32,865 nt of DNA from contig JAHEYB010000035.1 of assembly GCA_023251805.1 (NCBI GenBank), positions 4,658 through 37,522 of the forward strand, in the 5' to 3' direction. Position 1 is the first letter of the stretch; each line of letters starts with the position of its first letter. A program made the translations under genes and the position numbers. The notes beneath the pieces were generated by a model that saw only the letters and a program-made list of their open reading frames with translations, did no database searches and had not been told where the DNA came from. This document shows, piece after piece, positions 1 through 7,722 of the stretch. Source of the stretch: Bacteroidota bacterium (GTDB lineage Bacteria > Bacteroidota > Bacteroidia > 2-12-FULL-35-15).

Positions 1-3
1 TTT

Positions 4-522
4 TTATTTATATGAAATTTCTGATGCTCCACCATTTCTCAATAGTGATTCAATCTTTGATTTATTTTCTTCTTTTGTTTCAACAATCATCAAAAATTTA
101 TCGTCTGTTGTTCTAGGATCAGGATTTTTTGCTTTTACTCCCGGAAGCATCCAACAACGTAAATAATATGTAATTGCCATTCCATGTCCTGCACACAATA
201 CAGTTGATTCAAACGTGATAGGAATAAATGCCGGAACGTTCATGAAATAAGCAAAGCTTGGTTTTCCGCCAATGTCAGTAGGCCAATCGCTCACCATCAT
301 GTACCACATCATTAATGTTGCTAAAGAGGCACCTGTTAATCCATAAATAAATGCGCAGATAGCAATCCATGTTCTTGGAACATCGATAGCTGCATCTAAT
401 CCATGAATAGGAAATGGTGAAAAAACATCTTTCACTTTAATGCCTTGCGACTTAAGTGTATTTGCTGTTTCCAACAAAGGAACTTCATCGTCATAAATTG
501 CGTGTATTGCTACTGTACTCAT
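4..522 (-). CDS. actD: Alternative complex III subunit ActD (DUF3341 family)
   Basis: ActD is a small membrane subunit of alternative complex III, the quinol:electron-acceptor oxidoreductase that replaces cytochrome bc1 in many Bacteroidota. The 172-residue product has a soluble N-terminal part (1-50, with VPLLETANTLKSQGIKVKDV and FPIHGLDAAI, typical of DUF3341), two hydrophobic segments near residues 52-77 and 95-122, and a short soluble tail. This two-helix layout and length fit the family. The stop codon lies at 4-6, so the gene is complete although it touches the window edge. It follows actC by 118 nt on the same strand, and actE/actF are expected just beyond the left edge. ActD binds no cofactor in known complexes. 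The assignment rests on sequence character plus operon order. Confidence 0.93.
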   Translation of the reverse strand: MSTVAIHAIYDDEVPLLETANTLKSQGIKVKDVFSPFPIHGLDAAIDVPRTWIAICAFIYGLTGASLATLMMWYMMVSDWPTDIGGKPSFAYFMNVPAFIPITFESTVLCAGHGMAITYYLRCWMLPGVKAKNPDPRTTDDKFLMIVETKEENKSKIESLLRNGGASEISYK

Positions 523-551
523 ATTTTATATATTTAATTCTAATGTTCTAT

Positions 552-608
552 TCTTCTTTTGTCAGCCTAATCTTCTTTTGCCACCCTGATCTTCTTTTGT
601 CACCCTGA
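552..608. repeat. Tandem repeat, 3 x 19 bp, in the actC-actD spacer
   Basis: Three head-to-tail copies of a 19-bp unit (TCTTCTTTTGTCACCCTGA and variants) occupy 552-570, 571-589 and 590-608. Copy 1 differs most (CAGCCTAA end); copies 2 and 3 differ by one base. The third copy runs into an interspersed repeat that ends on the actC stop codon. Confidence 0.9.
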
Positions 609-643
609 GCATTCTGCGTTGAAGCAGACACATCGAAGGGTTA
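599..643. repeat. Interspersed intergenic repeat (GTCACCCTGAGC...TCGAAGGGT type)
   Basis: This element begins GTCACCCTGAGC and closes with TCGAAGGGT, directly abutting and overlapping the actC stop codon (641-643). Its ends can pair (ACCCT with AGGGT). The same kind of sequence, with a shorter middle, occurs at 14589-14614 inside infB. I recall repeats of this type as common in intergenic DNA of Bacteroidota, but the copy number in this genome cannot be seen here. Confidence 0.6.
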
Positions 644-2026
644 GTGGTGTGCGTGTTTTGCTTTTTCTTTGTGCTCTTGTCCGGATGCTTTCAAAATAGA
701 TTTTAACTCAGCTTGAGCAATTACAGGGAAATATCTGGAGAACAATAAAAAGAATGTAAAGAACATTCCGATTGTTCCTGTGAAAATTCCAATGTCAACA
801 AATGTTGGGTGATACATGTTCCAGGTAGAAGGAACAAACGTACGACACAATGTAGGTACGATAATTACAAAACGCTCGAACCACATACCAATGTTTACAA
901 CAATGGACATCACAAATGTGAATGTTAAGCTCGTACGTAATTTTTTAAACCAGAACAGCTGAGGTGAAATTACGTTACAAGTCATCATGGCTGCATAAGC
1001 CCAGTAATAAGGACCTGTAGCACGATTTAAAAATGCGTATTGTTCATACTCAACTCCTGAATACCATGAAATAAATAACTCGGTTAAGTAAGCAACACCT
1101 ACAATTGAACCTGTAACAATAATTACAATGTTCATATATTCTACGTGCTTAATAGTGATGTAACTTTCTAAGTGATATACTTTACGCACAATCAACAACA
1201 AGGTTAATACCATTGCAAATCCTGAGAATACCGCTCCGGCAACGAAATAAGGAGGGAAGATGGTGGTGTGCCAACCCGGAACAACCGATGTAGCAAAGTC
1301 CATAGATACAATGGAGTGAACCGAGAATACAAGTGGTGTAGACAAACCTGCAAGTACTAAAGATACTTCTTCAAAACGACTCCAATGACGAGCGCTTCCG
1401 CCCCAGCCAAAACTTAAAAGACTATACATTTTTTTAGCAAATGGTTTTACTGCTCTGTCGCGAACCATCGCAAAATCAGGAACTAAACCTGTGTACCAGA
1501 AAACTAAAGAGATGGAGAAGTAAGTTGAAACTGCAAATACATCCCATAATAAAGGAGAGTTAAAGTTTACCCAAAGAGAACCGAATTGGTTTGGCAGTGG
1601 AAACAACCAGTAGTCGAGCCAAGGACGGCCAGTGTGTAACAATACGAAAATGGCAGCACACATAACTGCAAAGATGGTCATTGCTTCAGCTGAACGATTG
1701 ATAGCCATACGCCATTTCTGACGGAACAATAATAATACGGCAGAAATTAATGTACCAGCGTGACCGATACCAATCCACCATACGAAATTGGTGATATCCC
1801 ATGCCCAGTCAACACCATTGTTAGAACCCCAAACTCCGATTCCGGTTCCAATGGTATAAGCCAAACACCCAATACCCCACATAAAACAAAGAGTAGAAAT
1901 AGTGAGTAGAATGTACCAATACTTGTTAGCTTTCCCCTCAATTGGTTTAACGATATCTTCGGTAATCTGATGATACGATTTATTTCCAAGGATTAAGGGT
2001 TCTCTAATTTCTGATTCGTGCTGCAT
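641..2026 (-). CDS. actC: Alternative complex III subunit ActC (NrfD/PsrC-type quinol-binding membrane protein)
   Basis: ActC is the large polytopic membrane subunit of alternative complex III, where menaquinol is bound and oxidised. The 461-residue product is almost wholly hydrophobic, with about ten predicted membrane helices. It carries NrfD/PsrC-like landmarks: LLHTGRPWLDYWLFPLPNQ in the first half, RHWSRFEEVSLVLAGL, and HSIVSMDFA followed by PGWHTTIFPPYFVAGAVFSG. The C-terminal tail is charged and ends in a His-rich run. The start at 2026 gives a soluble N-terminus of about 35 residues before the first helix, as usual for the family. It lies 91 nt after actB and 118 nt before actD, so it is part of the same operon. 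It has no cofactor motif, as expected. Confidence 0.95.
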   Translation of the reverse strand: MQHESEIREPLILGNKSYHQITEDIVKPIEGKANKYWYILLTISTLCFMWGIGCLAYTIGTGIGVWGSNNGVDWAWDITNFVWWIGIGHAGTLISAVLLLFRQKWRMAINRSAEAMTIFAVMCAAIFVLLHTGRPWLDYWLFPLPNQFGSLWVNFNSPLLWDVFAVSTYFSISLVFWYTGLVPDFAMVRDRAVKPFAKKMYSLLSFGWGGSARHWSRFEEVSLVLAGLSTPLVFSVHSIVSMDFATSVVPGWHTTIFPPYFVAGAVFSGFAMVLTLLLIVRKVYHLESYITIKHVEYMNIVIIVTGSIVGVAYLTELFISWYSGVEYEQYAFLNRATGPYYWAYAAMMTCNVISPQLFWFKKLRTSLTFTFVMSIVVNIGMWFERFVIIVPTLCRTFVPSTWNMYHPTFVDIGIFTGTIGMFFTFFLLFSRYFPVIAQAELKSILKASGQEHKEKAKHAHH

Positions 2027-2039
2027 ATTCTTTAATTAC

Positions 2040-2063
2040 GATTTGTTGATTTGTTGATTTGTT
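2040..2063. repeat. Tandem repeat, 3 x 8 bp, in the actB-actC spacer
   Basis: Three exact copies of GATTTGTT lie at 2040-2047, 2048-2055 and 2056-2063, just upstream (minus-strand sense) of the actC start. A looser TAATTCT repeat fills the rest of the spacer. No promoter is evident in it. Confidence 0.9.
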
Positions 2064-2117
2064 GAATTATCATTTTGTTAATTCTACAAATCTTTAATTC
2101 TCTAATTCTAAAATTAT

Positions 2118-5100
2118 TTAAGCGTGTTCTTTTTCTGATTTTGCTTCTGTTTTTGCTTCAGGCATTTTTCCTTCTTCAATCGTTTCCTCTGCATTTCTTA
2201 CTTTTGTTAAATAAGATACAGTTGGCTTAATTCCTATTTCTTCAAGGATAAAATAATTACGTTCGTCTTCTTTTCTTAAAACCGTAATAGCACTTGTTTC
2301 ATCATTTAAATCACCAAACCAAATTGCGTTGGTAGGACAAGATTGTTGACAAGCAGTTTTAATATCGCTGTCTACTAATTTACGTTCTGCTTTTTTAGCT
2401 TCTAATTTTCCACCTTGAATACGTTGGATACACATAGAACATTTTTCCATTACACCACGAGAACGTACAACCACATCTGGATTTAAAACCATACGGCCTA
2501 AATCATCCTGTGTTGGATTGAAAGTGAAGTCGGCATTTTCGTTATAGTTAAACCAGTTGAAACGTCTCACTTTAAACGGACAGTTGTTTGCACAATAGCG
2601 CGTTCCAACACAACGGTTATAAGCCATTGCATTTAATCCGTCTGAACTATGATTCGTTGCTAATACAGGACAAACTGTTTCACAAGGTGCATGGTTACAG
2701 TGTTGACACATAATTGGTTGAAAAACAACTTTTGGATTTGTGGTAGATGGATTTTCCATATCCAAATACATTTGAACAGCTCCCTCGCCAGTTTCTTTTG
2801 CAACATCTTTCGACATGTCGCTGCTATAATAACGATCGATACGCAACCAGTGCATTTCACGCGTTTTCATTACCATTGACTTACCAACAACTGCAACGTT
2901 GTTTTCAGCTGAGCAACTTACAACACAAGAACCACAACCTATACAAGAGTTTAAGTCGATGGTCATTCCCCATTTATGTCCTGGTCTTTCAAATTCATTC
3001 CATAAGTCAACAGATGCCATTTCTACTTTCCCAGAATGCGTCACCATCATTTCTTTATGGTTACCAGCACTTTTATTTTTTTGATATTCTGATAAAATGG
3101 TTTCTTTCACAATTTCACGACCCATCATTGTGTGGTGAACTTGTGTTCCCGCCAATTCAGTAATTTCATTTGTGTTTTCAATAGTAACACTCAATGCGCC
3201 ATAAGCCATTGTGCCATTCATCAATTGAACAAACGGATATGCATTTTGTCCCACTACTGTTCCTGTGCGCTCAGCAAGTTTTCCTGCTTTATCGCGACCA
3301 TAACCAATAGCAATTCCAACCGTTCCACGTGCTTGTCCCGGTTGCGGTACAACAGGTAATTTTAAAGTAGTTCCATTTGCGCTTATTGTTAAAACAGAAG
3401 ATTCTCTGTCCTGACGTTCCATCAATTTGTATCCTTTCTCTTTCATATCCTCGGGCGACATGGTAATGTAATTGTCCCAAGTTATTTTAGAAATAGGATC
3501 AGGTAATTCCTGTAGCCAAGGATTATTTCCTTGATTACCATTACCAATTCCAACTTTTTCGTAAAGCGCTAATTCAATATCTCCACCTTTCATTCCATTG
3601 ATTGCACTAGCAGCAGCATTTAAATCTACTGGTTTAGCAACTAGTTCTGCTTTTTCTTCTTTCTTAATAGAGAGAACCGGAGGAGTAGCAACAGTGCTAT
3701 CGTTCATCATTGGCATTTCTAAAATGTCTCCACCTTTACCAACTTCAATTGCTCCATCGTGTAATGAGTTATTCCAAAATTCAGTGAAGTTCATGTACTT
3801 CCCTTGCATAGGGTATACGCGATCCATCCATACTTTTTGTATATATGAATGGTAGTCGGAATTATTTCCTGCCCATGCCATTAATGTTTCTTGTGCCTGA
3901 CGTGTTCCTGAATTTTCAGCAGCAAACAAAGGAGTAATGGTAGGCTGACCTAAACTATAGTGTGCTTTTTTAGGATTATAATCGTTCCATGATTCTAAGT
4001 AATTGTGGTCAGGACAAATATAATGTGCCATTGAAGCAGTTTCATCTGCTCTGTCGGCAAACGAAATTCTCACTCCTACTTTGTTATATGCTTCAGCAAA
4101 TTTTAAAGCTGCAGGTGCAGTATAAATTGGGTTTGTGTTATAAGTAATGATTGCGCCAACTTTTCCAGTTGTCATTTCAGCAACTAAATCAGCGAAAGCA
4201 CCATCATCACCTTGGTGCCTATAAGAAGGGTTTTCAATATCAATTGTTTTTCCATAGTTGGAAAGCATTTGGTTTATGCCATTTACAACCAGTTGAACAT
4301 TCATATCGTTTGAACCGGAAACAACCAATGATTTTCCTTTGTTCTCAGCCAATTCTTTTGCAACTTTCGCAATGGCAGCATCATAGGCCAATGCAGAACC
4401 AGCTAGTGCAGTGCCACCTACAATTTTTGCAACAGCATTGTATAAATTCACAGCTACTTTTCCTTGTTCAGATACTTTTACCGGAACACGCTCATCAGCA
4501 TTCGCACCTGTCAACGACAAGTTTGATTCAAACTGAATGTGCTTCGACATTTTATCTTTATTCTTTCCAACTTTACGAGTTTTTGAATACTGATTTGCAT
4601 ATTCAATAGGAGAAAGCCAGTTTGCAAGGAAATCAGCACCAATACCAACAATTACCTCTGCATGATTGAAGTGGTAAGAAGGAATAAGTTCCTGTCCAAA
4701 CATTTGTCCATTTGCTTTTGCCATTCCTGAATAAGAAACAGCATCATAGGTTACGTGTTTTGTGTTTGGATATTTTGCAGCAAAATCAGCGATTACTGCT
4801 TTTGTTGAAGGACTTATTATTGTTGAAGTAAGAATGCGAATTCCACCAGTTACTTTGGCCAATTTTCCACCAATTTCTTTATCAATGTTTGTCCATGTAG
4901 CAGGATTCCAAGAATCCCCTGATTTTGAAACCGGACCGGTTAAGCGTGATGAATCGTATAAGGAAAGAATAGAAGCTTGAATGCGGGCACTTGTTCCACC
5001 CATTGTTACTTTTGATAAATCGTTTCCTTCTATTTTGATAGGGCGACCTTCGCGAGTTTTAACAATAATTGCAGCGTAATCATATCCATCATGGAAAGTA

Positions 5101-5387
5101 GATGCGTACCAGTTGGCAACACCCGGAGTAATTTCTTCAGGTTTTACAACATACGGAATTGCCTTGTTGACAGGTGTTTCACAAGCAGCTAATGAAGCAG
5201 CTGTTACACTAAAGCCCAAAAACTTTAAGAAATCTCTTCGGTTTGTCCCGTTATTTTCAGTAAGATTTTCATCTCCTAAAAATTTTTCTACAGGAATTTG
5301 TTCTGCAAATTCATTATTAGCATTTTGAACAAATTCAGGACTGTTATTTAATTCTTCTAGTCCTTTCCAGTATTTTTTTGTTGCCAT
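2118..5387 (-). CDS. actB: Alternative complex III subunit ActB (fused molybdopterin-oxidoreductase-like and Fe-S protein)
   Basis: ActB is the large periplasmic-side electron-transfer subunit. The 1089-residue protein begins with an unusually placed Tat signal: about 48 polar residues precede NRRDFLKFLGF (Arg50-Arg51), followed by ASLAAC with a possible lipidated Cys69. Residues about 75-770 resemble the molybdopterin oxidoreductase fold; in characterised ActB this domain carries no molybdenum cofactor. From about residue 800 follows an NrfC-like ferredoxin domain with four cysteine clusters: SCIGCGSCVVSCSAE, CQHCNHAPCETVCP, RCVGTRYCANNCPF and KCSMCIQR with ACQQSCPT. That fits the 3-4 cubane clusters of the family. 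The two domains are fused, as in Rhodothermus and Flavobacterium ActB. The tail is Glu/Lys-rich. It lies 180 nt after actA and 91 nt before actC. Electrons should pass from quinol at ActC through these clusters to the ActA haems. Confidence 0.95.
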   Translation of the reverse strand: MATKKYWKGLEELNNSPEFVQNANNEFAEQIPVEKFLGDENLTENNGTNRRDFLKFLGFSVTAASLAACETPVNKAIPYVVKPEEITPGVANWYASTFHDGYDYAAIIVKTREGRPIKIEGNDLSKVTMGGTSARIQASILSLYDSSRLTGPVSKSGDSWNPATWTNIDKEIGGKLAKVTGGIRILTSTIISPSTKAVIADFAAKYPNTKHVTYDAVSYSGMAKANGQMFGQELIPSYHFNHAEVIVGIGADFLANWLSPIEYANQYSKTRKVGKNKDKMSKHIQFESNLSLTGANADERVPVKVSEQGKVAVNLYNAVAKIVGGTALAGSALAYDAAIAKVAKELAENKGKSLVVSGSNDMNVQLVVNGINQMLSNYGKTIDIENPSYRHQGDDGAFADLVAEMTTGKVGAIITYNTNPIYTAPAALKFAEAYNKVGVRISFADRADETASMAHYICPDHNYLESWNDYNPKKAHYSLGQPTITPLFAAENSGTRQAQETLMAWAGNNSDYHSYIQKVWMDRVYPMQGKYMNFTEFWNNSLHDGAIEVGKGGDILEMPMMNDSTVATPPVLSIKKEEKAELVAKPVDLNAAASAINGMKGGDIELALYEKVGIGNGNQGNNPWLQELPDPISKITWDNYITMSPEDMKEKGYKLMERQDRESSVLTISANGTTLKLPVVPQPGQARGTVGIAIGYGRDKAGKLAERTGTVVGQNAYPFVQLMNGTMAYGALSVTIENTNEITELAGTQVHHTMMGREIVKETILSEYQKNKSAGNHKEMMVTHSGKVEMASVDLWNEFERPGHKWGMTIDLNSCIGCGSCVVSCSAENNVAVVGKSMVMKTREMHWLRIDRYYSSDMSKDVAKETGEGAVQMYLDMENPSTTNPKVVFQPIMCQHCNHAPCETVCPVLATNHSSDGLNAMAYNRCVGTRYCANNCPFKVRRFNWFNYNENADFTFNPTQDDLGRMVLNPDVVVRSRGVMEKCSMCIQRIQGGKLEAKKAERKLVDSDIKTACQQSCPTNAIWFGDLNDETSAITVLRKEDERNYFILEEIGIKPTVSYLTKVRNAEETIEEGKMPEAKTEAKSEKEHA

Positions 5388-5397
5388 ATTTTTTTAA

Positions 5398-5429
5398 TTT
5401 GAAAATTTGAAAATTAGGTAATTTGAAAA
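5398..5429. repeat. AT-rich repeat TTTGAAAA in the actA-actB spacer
   Basis: TTTGAAAA occurs twice in tandem (5398-5413) and again at 5422-5429. These lie at the actB side of the 180-bp spacer, and a related repeat lies at the actA side. Confidence 0.75.
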
Positions 5430-5539
5430 TTAAATGTGATTGTTTTCAAATTCATACATTTTCAATTCATTTTATTTTTTATTTCTTAATAAGCATTTAA
5501 TTCACTTAATTTATTCGAAATGTGATTTTTTTAATTTAG

Positions 5540-5569
5540 CACATTTTCAAATTGCCACATTTTCAAATT
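5540..5569. repeat. 14-bp direct repeat overlapping the actA stop codon
   Basis: CACATTTTCAAATT occurs at 5540-5553 and 5556-5569. The second copy contributes two bases of the actA stop codon (5568-5570), so the repeat has grown right up to the gene end. It is the reverse-complement relative of the TTTGAAAA repeat on the far side of the same spacer. Confidence 0.85.
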
Positions 5570-6857
5570 AATAATGACATTTACCACATTCAATTCCACC
5601 CATTTTATCAACTGTAAACTTGCGTTGATCCAGTGGAAGGTCTTTGAACTTTTCTGCTAATTTTTTATGTAGACTTTCGTAATAAGGGTTGTCTTTCATT
5701 CCCGGTACTTCTGTTTTTCTGTGACAATCAATACACCAAGCCATCGTTAATGGTTGAACTTGTTTAGCGGTTGTCATTGTAGTTAAATCACCGTGACAGG
5801 TAGCACATTCTTGTTTACCAACTTTCACATGTTGTTGGTGACTGAAGAATACGAAGTCTTGCAAATTGTGAACTTTCACCCACTGAATTGGTTTGGTAGG
5901 ATTGCTATATTTTGCTTTTGCAGGATCCCATCCGGATGCCGCATAAATTTTTGCAATTTCAGCAGTCCCTGCATCAGAGCGTCCTTTAGAGATTCCTCTG
6001 TGACAATTCATACACACATTCACAGATGGAATGCCGGCTGTTTTACTTCTCTCAACACCTGAGTGACAGTATTGGCAATTAATTGCATTGTCGCCTGCGT
6101 GAATTTTATGAGAGAAAGCAATTGGTTGAACAGGATTGTATTCTAGTTTTGTATCTGGATTTGCGTATACGCCAATGTCTTTCAAGGCGTACCATCCGGC
6201 AGAAAGTCCGCCTCCTACAAAGAAAAGAACTACCACTCCGGTTGTAGTTTTATTTGCGCGTGTCCAGTTTTTAAACTCTGTCCAGGCACCCACTTTTTCT
6301 TCTTCAGGAATTCCTAACTTTTCGTTTTGTAAATTTTTCAATGAGTGTCTAACACCACGTAAAACAGCCACTATGATAATCAAGAAAGCAATAATTCCAA
6401 TTAGCAATGTCATTGGATTCTCTGCTTTTTCACCCCCGTCTGCAGCACCAGATCCAGTATCACCAGGATTATTAACCGGTGTAGGAGCTTTGTAATCTTT
6501 GATATAAGCAATAACCGATTTGATATCAGCGTCACTCAGGTTGGTAAAAACCGTCATGTTAGATTCAGCGAAAGAGCTTATTTTAACAGCGTAAGGGTTT
6601 CCACTTTTGATTAAGGCATCGTTGTTTTTTATCCATTTCATCATCCATTCCTCGTCAGGAACACGTTTCATAACACCTTGCAATCCAGGACCGGTGATAA
6701 TATCCGAACCCAAACTGTGACATGTGGCACAATTGTCTTTGAATATTTTTTCGCCATCTTGGGCGGAAACGCGGTTAATACTGAGAAAGGATGATAAAAA
6801 TAGGAGGGAAAAAATTGCCAAAAAAAGTTTTTTTGACTGCTTACAAATTGTATCCAT
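5568..6857 (-). CDS. actA: Alternative complex III cytochrome c subunit ActA, with an extra N-terminal monohaem domain
   Basis: Multihaem cytochrome c of alternative complex III. The 429-residue product has a signal peptide (about 1-32, ending near VSA-Q) and then a monohaem domain with CATCH at residues 43-47 and a distal Met (SNMTVF). A Pro/Gly/Asp linker follows, with membrane helices near 149-168 and 206-224. The C-terminal domain carries five further CxxCH sites: CQYCH 261-265, CMNCH 282-286, CATCH 351-355, CIDCH 375-379 and CGKCH 424-428, the last two residues from the C-terminus. The five-haem domain matches classical ActA; the sixth, N-terminal haem makes this a fusion of a small cytochrome c with ActA. 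Haems would be attached on the periplasmic side. It is the first gene of the operon, with a good promoter 70-100 nt upstream. Confidence 0.93.
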   Translation of the reverse strand: MDTICKQSKKLFLAIFSLLFLSSFLSINRVSAQDGEKIFKDNCATCHSLGSDIITGPGLQGVMKRVPDEEWMMKWIKNNDALIKSGNPYAVKISSFAESNMTVFTNLSDADIKSVIAYIKDYKAPTPVNNPGDTGSGAADGGEKAENPMTLLIGIIAFLIIIVAVLRGVRHSLKNLQNEKLGIPEEEKVGAWTEFKNWTRANKTTTGVVVLFFVGGGLSAGWYALKDIGVYANPDTKLEYNPVQPIAFSHKIHAGDNAINCQYCHSGVERSKTAGIPSVNVCMNCHRGISKGRSDAGTAEIAKIYAASGWDPAKAKYSNPTKPIQWVKVHNLQDFVFFSHQQHVKVGKQECATCHGDLTTMTTAKQVQPLTMAWCIDCHRKTEVPGMKDNPYYESLHKKLAEKFKDLPLDQRKFTVDKMGGIECGKCHY

Positions 6858-6925
6858 ATTGATTTTTAACTATTTAACTCCGTTGAAAACCTCTACTATT
6901 AGAGAGCGTACTATTACTTGAGCGA

Positions 6926-6959
6926 CAAATTTATAAGAAACATTAATTGGCGATTCAAA
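6926..6959 (-). promoter_or_regulatory. Promoter of the act operon (Bacteroidota type)
   Basis: On the minus strand TTTG (6956-6959) is followed after 22 nt by TAAATTTG (6926-6933), matching the Bacteroidota -33 TTTG / -7 TAnnTTTG consensus with spacing at the upper end of the usual range. It would give a 5' leader of about 60 nt to the actA ATG. Confidence 0.7.
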
Positions 6960-7144
6960 AAACGTTAAAATTTTATAAAAAACAGATAATTTATATTCAT
7001 TCTAAATAGTAGGTCCTAAAAACCTAATTTTTATCATAAAATTCATCCGTAAAAAAGCAGAATTCGTCAACTGAAGATTTTAATTAGTCGAGCACAATTT
7101 TTTAAATTTTTGGTGTGATTTTAGATTAACACAAATTAAAAAAT

Positions 7145-7152
7145 TATCTTTG
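7145..7152 (+). promoter_or_regulatory. TAnnTTTG -7 box immediately before the SPOR gene
   Basis: TATCTTTG ends only 4 nt before the ATG at 7157, so transcription would start at or next to the start codon and give a leaderless mRNA. No TTTG at the matching -33 distance is seen, which lowers confidence. Confidence 0.5.
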
Positions 7153-7156
7153 CAGT

Positions 7157-7585
7157 ATGAATATTTTTAGAATAATAACTAGTACTTTTATTCTTCTTTT
7201 TTGTAGTCAAATTTTAATGGCTCAAAAAAACAGTGCTGATACGGGAAAGGTTGAATTGGTGCAGGAATACAAGGTAAAGGACTTGTTAAACAAGCACATT
7301 GAAGTAAACTCAAAAGCTCCGATTAAAGGTTATAGAATCAAAATACATTTCGGCTCCGATAAAAATAAAGCTAAAGAAGTAAAAGCAAAGTTTATTTCTA
7401 AGTTTCCTGAGATCGCAGCTTATGAAAAATACGACCAACCAAATTTTAATATCCGAGTGGGAGATTACAGGACAAAATTAGAGGCCTATAAAGCCTTAAA
7501 AGAAATTCAACTTGAATTTCCCTCTTCTTTTTTGGTTCAAGACGAAATTGAAATGCCAAAACTCAGCTCTGAGGATAAAAAATAA
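7157..7585 (+). CDS. Exported SPOR-domain protein
   Basis: The 142-residue product has a signal peptide (MNIFRIITSTFILLFCSQILM, cleavage near Ala22-Gln23). After a short polar linker comes a SPOR-type domain at about residues 58-130: GYRIKIHFGSDKNKAKEVKA, then YEKYDQPNFNIRVGDYRTKL, then an AYKAL helix. SPOR domains bind peptidoglycan strands that lack stem peptides and are often found at division sites, so a cell-wall role in the periplasm is inferred. It is smaller than the large SPOR division proteins of proteobacteria, and simple single-domain versions like this are common in Bacteroidota. It stands alone, divergent from the act operon, and no terminator hairpin is visible after it. Confidence 0.8.
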   Translation: MNIFRIITSTFILLFCSQILMAQKNSADTGKVELVQEYKVKDLLNKHIEVNSKAPIKGYRIKIHFGSDKNKAKEVKAKFISKFPEIAAYEKYDQPNFNIRVGDYRTKLEAYKALKEIQLEFPSSFLVQDEIEMPKLSSEDKK

Positions 7586-7646
7586 AACCTCTTTTAATTT
7601 CTTCGACCGAATACTAATTCTGTTCACCTTATTTTTTTGGAAATGC

Positions 7647-7654
7647 TAATTTTG
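7647..7654 (+). promoter_or_regulatory. Probable -7 box of the first paralogous secreted gene
   Basis: TAATTTTG is followed by a T-rich stretch and ATTAGCA. The equivalent place before the second paralog has TATTTTTG and also ATTAGCA, so the box and likely start site are conserved between copies. The -33 element is not clear. Confidence 0.5.
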
Positions 7655-7683
7655 TTTTTTACATTAGCAAAAAATAATTTCTC

Positions 7684-7713
7684 TTAACTAAATTTATATT
7701 TATTAACTAAATT
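7684..7713 (+). promoter_or_regulatory. Conserved leader with an 11-bp direct repeat (first paralog)
   Basis: TTAACTAAATT occurs at 7684-7694 and again at 7703-7713, 9 nt before the ATG. The same arrangement precedes the second paralog with nearly identical flanks. It lies in the 5' untranslated region and could be a protein- or ribosome-binding leader element. Confidence 0.55.
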
Positions 7714-7722
7714 AATTCCCCC

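Noticed and set aside
2691..5328. Several plus-strand open frames opposite actB
   Set aside because: They lie entirely within actB on the other strand, have no family features, and read as Phe/Leu/Ser/Gln-rich antisense of a real gene.
2118..5387. Treating ActB as an active molybdenum or formate/nitrate oxidoreductase
   Set aside because: The Fe-S fusion and the operon with NrfD-type ActC, ActD and multihaem ActA identify it as alternative complex III, in which this domain has no molybdenum cofactor.
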